Shown one piece after another: positions 1-7,464 of a DNA stretch of 64,000 nucleotides (positions are counted from its first letter, which is position 1; each line of letters begins with the position of its first letter). Made by a program: the position numbers and the translations under genes. The notes below the pieces were generated by a model. That model made no database searches, was not told the origin of the DNA, and saw nothing but the letters and a program-made list of their open reading frames with translations. This DNA is from Pseudomonas brassicacearum subsp. neoaurantiaca. Lineage in GTDB: Bacteria; Pseudomonadota; Gammaproteobacteria; Pseudomonadales; Pseudomonadaceae. The stretch lies in the NCBI RefSeq assembly GCF_013608025.1, contig NZ_VDLV01000049.1:82114-146113 (forward strand), written 5' to 3'.

Positions 1-129
1 AGCGCGCGGGAGCGTACACGCCCGATGGTGGACGCTACGGAAGTCTATATCGGCGGCCATCCATGGCAGACCGTCGCGATTTCCGCAGGCTTCGGCCTGG
101 TGGTGGGGTTGTTGCTCGGGCGTCGCTAA
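1..129 (+). CDS. DUF883/ElaB-YqjD family membrane-anchored protein, C-terminal fragment
   Basis: Only the last 42 codons lie in the window; the start is upstream. The frame runs in phase from base 1 to a TAA at 127-129. It encodes a charged stretch, a Pro-Trp-Gln turn and one hydrophobic Gly-rich helix that ends in Gly-Arg-Arg. That tail is characteristic of DUF883 (ElaB/YqjD/YgaM) proteins, small inner-membrane proteins with a C-terminal anchor. In E. coli, YqjD binds ribosomes in stationary phase (known for the family, not visible here). The call rests on the tail alone. Confidence 0.75.
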   Translation, partial: SARERTRPMVDATEVYIGGHPWQTVAISAGFGLVVGLLLGRR

Positions 130-135
130 GAAGGT

Positions 136-171
136 GATGGCGAGGGAGCTTGCTCTCTCGCCACAAAACCC
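136..171. repeat. Solitary REP-like palindrome
   Basis: A GGCGAGGGAGC arm and a complementary CTCTCGCC arm flank a short loop. It lies between the DUF883 stop and the dpkA stop and matches the GTGGCGAGGG class of Pseudomonas REP palindromes seen elsewhere in this window. Confidence 0.7.
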
Positions 172-183
172 ATTGTTTGCGGT

Positions 184-1215
184 TTACAGCCCCGCCAGTT
201 CGCGCAACTGCGCCAACGTCTGCTCGTCCAGTGTGATCCCCTGCTCATTGGACTTGCTGCGCTCACGGTGCCGACGATCACCCGGCAACCGGCGCAATCC
301 CACCCCATGCATCTGCCTGACCAGTTCCTGGCTACGCTCGGCGAAACCTTGCCCGGCGGCCTTGCTTGGATCGATCACGATCAGCAATTGCCCGGTCCAC
401 GGCGTCTTGGCGCCCGGGTGATTGTGCCAATCGAATTCGAAAGAGAAATTCCCGCCGGTCAACGCCGCCGCCAGTAACTCGACCATCATCGACAGCGCCG
501 AACCCTTGTGCCCGCCAAACGGCAAAAGCGCGCCACCTTCCAGGATCGCCTTCGGGTCACAGGTCGGCTGGCCAAGGCTGTCGACGCCCATGCCGGGTGG
601 CAACCGCTCGCCTTTGCGCGCGGCGATCTGTACATCACCGTGGGCAATGGCGCTGGTGGCCAGGTCGAAGACGATCGGCTCGCCCCCGGCGCGTGGCGCG
701 GCGAAGGCGATGGGGTTGGTGCCGAACAGCGGGCGGTCCGCGCCATGGGGCACCACGCAGGTCATGCTGTTGACCACGCTCAGCGCCACCAGTCCCTCAT
801 AGGCAAACGGCTCGACATCCGGCCAAAGCGCCGCGAAATGGTGGGAGTTGCGTATCGCCAGCACCGCAATCCCGGCGCTGCGGGCTTTTTCCACCAGCAG
901 TGGCCGGGCAGCTTCCAGGGCGGGCTGGGCAAAACCGTTGCAGGCGTCCACCCGGACGAACCCGGAGGCGACGTCTTCGACCACCGGCACCGCTTGACCA
1001 TCGACCCAGCCGCTGTTCAGCGTCGAGACATAGCCGGGTATGCGGAACACGCCATGGCTGTGGGCACCGTCACGCTCGGCGGCGGCACAGTTCAGGGCCA
1101 GCGTGCGGGCGACATCGGCCGAGGTGTCATGGCGGAGGAAAATCTGCTCGAGCAGGTTCACCAAGGCGTCGAAAGACAGGGTGCAGGAAGCGGCATGATC
1201 GGATGGCGCGGACAT
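184..1215 (-). CDS. dpkA: Delta1-piperideine-2-carboxylate / delta1-pyrroline-2-carboxylate reductase
   Basis: This is a 343-residue protein of the malate/L-lactate dehydrogenase (Ldh2/YlbC/DpkA) fold. These cytoplasmic NADPH enzymes reduce cyclic imines to L-pipecolate or L-proline during D-lysine and D-proline catabolism. Recognisable family motifs in order are RDGAHSHG-x-FRIPGY, RNSHHFAALWPDVEP, VPHGADRPLFGTNPIA, FDLATSA and PFGGHKGSALS. The length matches the P. putida and P. syringae DpkA proteins. The start is the internal ATG at 1215, which has a GGAG six bases upstream; an in-frame extension to 1248 lacks a ribosome site. Ureidoglycolate or lactate dehydrogenase are less likely alternatives. 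Neighbours give no pathway context. Confidence 0.85.
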   Translation of the reverse strand: MSAPSDHAASCTLSFDALVNLLEQIFLRHDTSADVARTLALNCAAAERDGAHSHGVFRIPGYVSTLNSGWVDGQAVPVVEDVASGFVRVDACNGFAQPALEAARPLLVEKARSAGIAVLAIRNSHHFAALWPDVEPFAYEGLVALSVVNSMTCVVPHGADRPLFGTNPIAFAAPRAGGEPIVFDLATSAIAHGDVQIAARKGERLPPGMGVDSLGQPTCDPKAILEGGALLPFGGHKGSALSMMVELLAAALTGGNFSFEFDWHNHPGAKTPWTGQLLIVIDPSKAAGQGFAERSQELVRQMHGVGLRRLPGDRRHRERSKSNEQGITLDEQTLAQLRELAGL

Positions 1216-1447
1216 CTGAAGCTCCAGGATGATTGTTGGAGGTAGCAACAGCGTGAGGGACCCACGGGGTGATTAAACACCGCTTCGCACGCGCCCTGTC
1301 AATCATTGCCCGGCACCTGTCACAAGCCTGACAGCTCAGGCAACTGCACGTGCGGTAACTATGTACCGCCATTGCCTGTCCGCCACTGCCTAACCTGCCG
1401 TTTCTCACCTTCGCACCGTCAAGCGGTGCCTTCAACGAGATACGACA

Positions 1448-4400
1448 ATGACGACTAGACCCGCCCCCCTGCTGTTCCCGGAAATATTAGCTGCCGAGCG
1501 CCTGGATCAACTCACCACGCCCAACGAGTTGACACAGGAAGACCTCGACTGGCTGCGCCATGTCTCGCTACCCAGCCACACGCAGCGCGCCGCGAAGACG
1601 CCGCCGATGTTTGCCGAAAGGATCCTGCTGCAAGCCGAGAAAAAAACGCCCATCGCGCTGGCCGGCTGCTTTGCCCTCAGCACCTCGTCCGGCGGCAACA
1701 GCGCCGATACCGGGCCAGCGTTTCTCTATACGCCGATGGAAGGCATCAGGAAATTCCACAGCCCTGTATCGCTCGGAACAGCAATTGATCAGATGCGCCT
1801 AGACGCCGCACGGCGCAACGACCTTTACAGCCTCCTGTCCGTTTCCCAGCGCAGTGAATTGCTCGGCACCTCCGAGATTACCCAGACCAGACACGTTATC
1901 GAGGGAGACATTTTCAAGGATCAACTCGCATCCATTGAAAGTGCCCAGCACCTGAATGCTTCCTCAATGGTAAGTGAACTGGTCAAGTTGCCTTCGCTAA
2001 CGTCGATGCTTGATCAGATCCTCAACGAGATGCTGCCGAAGCTCGACTACCGACAGGCCCGCCTTGCCCTCGGCAAAGGCGTTCGCCCGGGAGGTGCCGA
2101 GGATATCGGGGTGACAGAAAGCATGCCGCTTACAGACGCGGTCCTGATCTATTTCCATCATCAGGGTTGGCCGCCGGGGCATTACGGCTATATCACCTTT
2201 CCCGGCACAGCCAGTTCGCCCTATACCGCGGCGCAATGGCTGGACCTGATCACGCGCGCCGCCACCCAACTGATTCCAGCGCTCGCACGTTGCATCGAAG
2301 GCTTTTGGAAAAAGATGAGCAGTTCTTTTTACCTGTCACGCCGAAAGCTTCTGGAGCAGGTCATTCACGACGGGCTATGGGCAAGCATCCTGGCCGAACG
2401 GGAAAAAGGACAACTCACGCAAGCACAAAGCCATGAACTCATTCGCATGTTCAGACCTTCTTCCCAGGACAAGACACCCCTGTTTATCGAAACGATTCGA
2501 CTGGGCGAACGTGCGTCCGACTACGTGGAGCTCGCGGGTTCCCTGATGATCAGCGGCAAAGACCATTACCTTTACACGCCCATCCAGGGGATTCGAAAGG
2601 TCGACAACTATTCCGCTTTCAGAGATGCCTTGTTGACTGAACCCAACGCGGCGATGGCAAAGGAAGCCATCTATAGCCTCCTGGACCTGGAAGGATGCAA
2701 TCGTTTCCTGCGCTTTGATGAACCGCAGATTTCGGGAAAACCGGCGGACTTGCCGATTGCCGAATACCTGGCCGATTCAATGCTTGAAAAACAGCAGAAA
2801 AACCTTCATTACGCGCTGGAAATGTCTCGCCAGGACGATGTTGATGCCCAAGCACTCGTCGACAAGGCATTGGATATACGCGCGTTCGTTAACAAAAACC
2901 TGTTGAGTCAGCCCACCGCCGGGCATTGGGGCACTCATCCCGCCTTTTACGGCAACCTGCGCTCCTCCAATCTGCGGGCCGATCAGCTGGAAAGAAACAT
3001 CAAGAGTTACACCGATATCGCGCAGACCTTCGACGAGCTGTTCACCCGGTTACCGAACTCAGGCGGCGCTTCGCTCTATACCCGGCCAAGAGACCTGCTG
3101 TCACAACTAACTAATGTTTTTTCCCTCGGCATACGCGCGGAGGCCGAGCTGAGAGCGCGTAATGAAACGCTTCCGTCGATTGCCCATGAGTTGATCAACA
3201 CGGTTTTCACCTTTGACGCGGATTACCCGGACCGCTCACTGCGCACCGGTGTCAGAGGTTTTCGACCTGACGTCTACTCATTGACGCTCAAACGCAGCGA
3301 TAAAGACCAAACGGTTCAGCTCCCCCTCGCCAACTGTTTTTTATTGACTGAACGCGGCGGACTGGACACACCGTATTCCGGCATGGGCATTCTTTGGACA
3401 CCCTCCGAAGGTTTGCAGGCCTTTTCATCCGTAGAGGCTGTTACCCGGCGACTGAATCACTGCCTGCTCGATTCTCGAAAGCGCTTTGCTTATCTCGCGA
3501 ACCTGCCTTCCGCGCAACGCAGGCCTCATGCCCAGTATCAACTCGAGTCCTACGAGCTTATCCAAGAGAACGTGCTGCTGAACCGGATGAAATCGTTCAT
3601 CACGTATTTCGAGGCGGAGCATGCTTACCTCAGTACCTTGAAAGCCGGTGATTGGCATCTGACGGGGGCGACGCTTCAGAGAAGCCTCCAGGCACTGCTC
3701 GGCAAAGGCGCGCCCAACAACCTCGAACGTGCCACGCGCATCGCCCGGGCCGACAAACTGCGACACACACTTCCCGCCTGGCTCGGCACGGCCGCTCTTG
3801 ATGAGCAGCGTTTTCATGTCGAACTCCTGGAGCAATATAAAAACAGCGCGAGTGAGGGCAAGGATTATCTGCACGGAATCGAGCCGGTGCGCACCTATGT
3901 GCAAAGAAAACTGCAAATGATTCTAGCGGCGCGCTTTCCGCATAAAAAACTGAACCCCGAGACGGTTCAGATCACGCCAACCCTTGCGGTAGTGGGTGCA
4001 GCCAGCTCATTGACCGATTTTGCCTTGTGTCATGTCGATGTAACCGAGAAAAGCTTCCAGGTCTCGTCAACCTCCACCCAACCTTTACCAGACGGTTTGA
4101 ACGAGACGGCTGTCAGGCAGATATTATCGTCCCTGGATGTGCAAACCACCTTCAAGCAAGCCTTGACTCAAGGACTGTCTGGCGTCGCCGCGGACGTCCT
4201 TCCAAGAAGACAACGTTTTTGCCGACAACTGCCCTGGCAGCTGTTGCAATACGCCCATGCACTTCATCTGCAACAGCATCTTAGCGCCACAGCATTCGAC
4301 CTGATCCACCAGATAATGGACATGCCGGACGCGATCGCCCGGGAAGCCGTGCAGAACGCTCACGCGATCTTTCGTCCACTGGAACTGATCAAAACCGGCG

Positions 4401-6259
4401 GCGCTGCTGCGGTCAAAGCCGCGGGGCTTTACGTCATCAGTTCGAGCGCCGATACCGCAAGCCCGCACATCCTGTACGCGCCCTACCACGACGGCCATCA
4501 ACTCACCGAGTTCAAGGATGAAGCGAGCATCATCGCCGCCTTCAATGCACCCGGCGCGCTTCAGGACTTGCTGATTCGCCGGCTTCCCGAGGACCAGCAA
4601 GCCACGTTCAAGCATCTGCTGGCTTCCACCCTCGGAAAAGTGTCGGAAATCACTCTGGCGGCCAACCCCATCAGCGCAAACCTGCTCGACACGCTGTACG
4701 ACGATAACGCGAAAATGCTGACAGACATGGCGAGCACCCGAACCCGGAAAGGACGTGAGATTGATTGGTCAACCGTGCTCCACGTACTCAGTGCCGGGGC
4801 TCGGTTCGTTGGCAGGCATCTGCCGGGCAAACTGTCGATCATCGGGACCCTCTGGGACAGCTACGATGACTTCAAGACCTCGTCGCAAGCCTTTCAACAG
4901 GGTGACTGGAAAGCTGGGTTGCACAACTTCATCGGCGGCGCTGCGGAGATGGTCTCATTGGGCTTTTTGAATCGCGACGATACCTTCGGACTTCTCGAGC
5001 CCATCGAGCCTGCATCGTCCAGCACCCTGTCCAGGTCCGACTGGACAAACATCACCAGCACCGCGGCACCTCGTACCGACCTGCAGCCCTTCGAAGCCGT
5101 GGGCATCAGCCTCTCGAGACTGAAAGAGCTGGTCGACGGAACGTACGAGGCAGTGGAAAACGGCAGGCTTTATATCCCCCTCGCCGGGAAAGTCTTTCAA
5201 GTCGCAAGATACAACCAGGCCTGGCGCATCATCCACGATGACGGCGAGGGGCCTTTAGTGACGCGCTCGCCTGGGGACACCTGGGAGATCGATCCTCAGC
5301 GACAGACGATTCGCTTTGGCCAGGCGGGGTCGACGATAGCCCTGGGCTGTAGCGATTACTTCGCCAAAGAAACATTGAATATCGAGGCGCGGGGCATGAT
5401 GGAGATACGCAGGAAATATCCCCACCGCGCCGCTGCAATCGTCCAGGCCTTGGAAACGGCGAGGTTCTATTCCCGCAACGCCCTGCACAATTTCGCTCAA
5501 CTTAAACGAAACGTGGTGCAGGGCTCTCGGCTGGATACCTTCCTCAAGTCGTTCTTTGGCGTCGTACGCGTTGACAGCCAACTGATTGACAAGATCGAGG
5601 CGGCCATTTCACCGATGTGCACGGCATTGGCCGATCCCTACTGGGAACAGCTCAACTCAAACCGTATCGTTGTTGGCCATCTTCGATTCCTCGACGACAG
5701 CGCCTCCGCTTTCGTGATGGAACCTTCGCCCGCTGGGAGAATTTATCTCACCCAACGCTTCTTCGAACCGGAACTGGATTGGTACAAATCTGCCGTGCCG
5801 GATTTTTTCGATGTCGAGGCCCATGCTCAAGCATCGATCTTGATCCATGAAACGTCCCACCAGTTCTTCGATACTTTCGACTTCACTTACCTTGATGCAG
5901 CATGTCCTTTTCTGGACCTGATACCGACCACGACGCATTACGGCCGCGAACGGTACGAAACGCAGAAAGACCTGCAACTCAACGGATTTTCACTCACCAC
6001 GCCCAAATCGAAACTGTTCACCCGATGGGACAGTGCCGATAACACGCAGAAAGGTTTCGAGCTGCTGCCCAAAATGAAAAGTGCTGCCAAGGAAATATTG
6101 AAAATCAGCAGAGCCCGGAACCTGGACGAAGCACGTGATGCCTTTCTCAATCCGATTGTGCCGGACCAGCGCATCGATCTGATCCTTCGCAACGCCGACT
6201 CTTTGACCTTGCTCATCTGTGAAATGGGGCGCCAGCTCGATCCGCCCCCTTCTCGTTGA
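1448..6259 (+). CDS. Giant dermonecrotic-toxin-like protein with C-terminal HExxH (aspzincin-like) domain
   Basis: This is a 1603-residue protein of the kind annotated in Pseudomonas as dermonecrotic-toxin/DUF6543-like. I recognise the general architecture, not a characterised homologue. A degenerate module built on an aromatic-x-TP-x-x-G-I-R-K core recurs near residues 92 (LYTPMEGIRKF), 373 (LYTPIQGIRKV), 647 (LWTPSEGLQAF) and 1007 (LYAPYHDGHQL). A Gly/Ala-rich segment follows near 1110-1180. Close to the C terminus are HETSH (1467-1471), Asp/Tyr residues in DTFDFTYLD (1475-1483) and RNADSLTLLI (about 1581-1590). That order resembles M35 aspzincin peptidases, with HExxH, a third Asp ligand and a late NAD-x-aromatic motif. 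No signal peptide is evident and no immunity gene adjoins, so secretion route and target are unknown. Base composition looks less GC-rich than in neighbouring genes. ATG 1448 has only a weak ribosome site. Confidence 0.75.
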   Translation: MTTRPAPLLFPEILAAERLDQLTTPNELTQEDLDWLRHVSLPSHTQRAAKTPPMFAERILLQAEKKTPIALAGCFALSTSSGGNSADTGPAFLYTPMEGIRKFHSPVSLGTAIDQMRLDAARRNDLYSLLSVSQRSELLGTSEITQTRHVIEGDIFKDQLASIESAQHLNASSMVSELVKLPSLTSMLDQILNEMLPKLDYRQARLALGKGVRPGGAEDIGVTESMPLTDAVLIYFHHQGWPPGHYGYITFPGTASSPYTAAQWLDLITRAATQLIPALARCIEGFWKKMSSSFYLSRRKLLEQVIHDGLWASILAEREKGQLTQAQSHELIRMFRPSSQDKTPLFIETIRLGERASDYVELAGSLMISGKDHYLYTPIQGIRKVDNYSAFRDALLTEPNAAMAKEAIYSLLDLEGCNRFLRFDEPQISGKPADLPIAEYLADSMLEKQQKNLHYALEMSRQDDVDAQALVDKALDIRAFVNKNLLSQPTAGHWGTHPAFYGNLRSSNLRADQLERNIKSYTDIAQTFDELFTRLPNSGGASLYTRPRDLLSQLTNVFSLGIRAEAELRARNETLPSIAHELINTVFTFDADYPDRSLRTGVRGFRPDVYSLTLKRSDKDQTVQLPLANCFLLTERGGLDTPYSGMGILWTPSEGLQAFSSVEAVTRRLNHCLLDSRKRFAYLANLPSAQRRPHAQYQLESYELIQENVLLNRMKSFITYFEAEHAYLSTLKAGDWHLTGATLQRSLQALLGKGAPNNLERATRIARADKLRHTLPAWLGTAALDEQRFHVELLEQYKNSASEGKDYLHGIEPVRTYVQRKLQMILAARFPHKKLNPETVQITPTLAVVGAASSLTDFALCHVDVTEKSFQVSSTSTQPLPDGLNETAVRQILSSLDVQTTFKQALTQGLSGVAADVLPRRQRFCRQLPWQLLQYAHALHLQQHLSATAFDLIHQIMDMPDAIAREAVQNAHAIFRPLELIKTGGAAAVKAAGLYVISSSADTASPHILYAPYHDGHQLTEFKDEASIIAAFNAPGALQDLLIRRLPEDQQATFKHLLASTLGKVSEITLAANPISANLLDTLYDDNAKMLTDMASTRTRKGREIDWSTVLHVLSAGARFVGRHLPGKLSIIGTLWDSYDDFKTSSQAFQQGDWKAGLHNFIGGAAEMVSLGFLNRDDTFGLLEPIEPASSSTLSRSDWTNITSTAAPRTDLQPFEAVGISLSRLKELVDGTYEAVENGRLYIPLAGKVFQVARYNQAWRIIHDDGEGPLVTRSPGDTWEIDPQRQTIRFGQAGSTIALGCSDYFAKETLNIEARGMMEIRRKYPHRAAAIVQALETARFYSRNALHNFAQLKRNVVQGSRLDTFLKSFFGVVRVDSQLIDKIEAAISPMCTALADPYWEQLNSNRIVVGHLRFLDDSASAFVMEPSPAGRIYLTQRFFEPELDWYKSAVPDFFDVEAHAQASILIHETSHQFFDTFDFTYLDAACPFLDLIPTTTHYGRERYETQKDLQLNGFSLTTPKSKLFTRWDSADNTQKGFELLPKMKSAAKEILKISRARNLDEARDAFLNPIVPDQRIDLILRNADSLTLLICEMGRQLDPPPSR

Positions 6260-6418
6260 TCTTTTTTTCACGACGCGTATGAGACAGTCCGGTCCAGGAG
6301 CGAATGCGCATACCTTTCAAACATGAGAAAAAACCGGGCAGTTACTGCGCAAACGCCATCATCGCTGTTCTCGACGGTGGCTCCCGAGGGTTAGAATGCG
6401 GCAAACCAGGAAGAGTCA

Positions 6419-7420
6419 ATGACCGAACGTACACTCTCGGAAGCCGAATACGACGCCATCACCGATGCGGCCGCGCATTGGTGCATGCGTTTGCATGCTG
6501 ACGACTGCACGGATGCCGAACGGCTGGCGTTCAAGCATTGGCATGACGCCGATCCGCTGCACGCTTTCGAGTACGAAGCCATGCTGGACATCTGGGGCAC
6601 GGCTGAACACCTGCCGCGCGTCGAGCCCGTGCCTGCTGCTTCGAACCGTCGCCCCAGGGCGCGTTGGAGCCAACTGGCCGTCGCCGCCACGGTGCTCGCG
6701 CTGGGCGTGCCCTTGGCGGCTTTCACCGGTTGGAACCTGGGCTGGGTGCCGAACGCCTATCAACGATTCGAGGCGGGCGCGACCGGACGGCAAGTTACGC
6801 TGGACGATGGCAGCCAGGTGGAACTCAACCTGGGCAGTGAACTGGTGTTTGCCAACTACAAGCATGAACGTCGCGTGACGCTGAAAAAGGGCGAAGCTTT
6901 TTTTGACGTGAGCCACGACAAACAGCATCCGTTTATCGTTCGGGCAGGCCAAGGCCAAGTACGCGTGACCGGCACCCGTTTCAACGTATGGTTGTATCAG
7001 GATCAGGTCAAGGTCACGCTGCTGGAAGGTTCGGTGTGGGTGAGCAGCAACAAGGCCTCCAATGCCAACGGGGCGCAACTGTCGCCTGGCATGCAGGCAA
7101 GTTACAAGGTTGGCGACTACCAGCCGCAGGTCCGAGAGGTTCCCGCCGACGATAACTCGCTGGCGTGGCGCAATGGCAAACTGGTCCTCGACAACCTGGC
7201 CTTGTCCGACGCGTTGCCGCTGATCAACCGCTACCTCGATCACCCGGTCATGCTGGCCGACAACACCACCGGCACCCTGCGCATCGGCGGGATCTACAAC
7301 CTCAACGAGGTGAAGAACCTCGTGCCATCGCTGCCCAAGGTGTTGCCGGTCTATCTGACCCAGAACAAGGACGGCAACCTGGTGCTGAACGCTATCGGCC
7401 CCCGCCCGAGCAAAAACTGA
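6419..7420 (+). CDS. FecR-family anti-sigma factor, probable pyoverdine regulator FpvR
   Basis: This 333-residue inner-membrane anti-sigma factor has three parts. An N-terminal cytoplasmic DUF4880 region (about 1-70, with AAHWCMRLH) comes first, then one membrane helix at about 83-105. A periplasmic FecR domain (about 120-215) and an STN-like C-terminal segment (about 250-330) follow. FecR proteins sequester an ECF sigma factor until a TonB-dependent siderophore receptor signals. No sigma factor or receptor gene adjoins it. It converges on pvdQ, and in P. aeruginosa fpvR and pvdQ belong to the same pyoverdine locus, so FpvR (partner of PvdS and FpvI) is the likely identity by inference. ATG 6419 is preceded by AGGAAGAG. 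Another FecR controlling a distant sigma/receptor pair is the alternative. Confidence 0.88.
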   Translation: MTERTLSEAEYDAITDAAAHWCMRLHADDCTDAERLAFKHWHDADPLHAFEYEAMLDIWGTAEHLPRVEPVPAASNRRPRARWSQLAVAATVLALGVPLAAFTGWNLGWVPNAYQRFEAGATGRQVTLDDGSQVELNLGSELVFANYKHERRVTLKKGEAFFDVSHDKQHPFIVRAGQGQVRVTGTRFNVWLYQDQVKVTLLEGSVWVSSNKASNANGAQLSPGMQASYKVGDYQPQVREVPADDNSLAWRNGKLVLDNLALSDALPLINRYLDHPVMLADNTTGTLRIGGIYNLNEVKNLVPSLPKVLPVYLTQNKDGNLVLNAIGPRPSKN

Positions 7421-7451
7421 AAAGCCGCGGCCCTTCGGGTCGCGGCTTTTG
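7420..7451. terminator. Bidirectional rho-independent terminator between the fecR-like gene and pvdQ
   Basis: The stem AAAAGCCGCGnCCC / GGnCGCGGCTTTT closes a TTCG tetraloop and has A- and T-runs on both sides. It sits between the two convergent stop codons and can serve both genes. Confidence 0.9.
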
Positions 7452-7464
7452 TTCATGGCCGCAA

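Noticed and set aside
508..1245. 245-codon plus-strand frame antisense to dpkA
   Set aside because: It lies wholly opposite a well-recognised enzyme and has no ribosome site; it reflects high-GC third positions.
6304..6501. 65-codon plus-strand frame overlapping the FecR start, a possible small sigma-factor remnant
   Set aside because: The translation shows no sigma-70 region and mostly overlaps the FecR gene in another frame.
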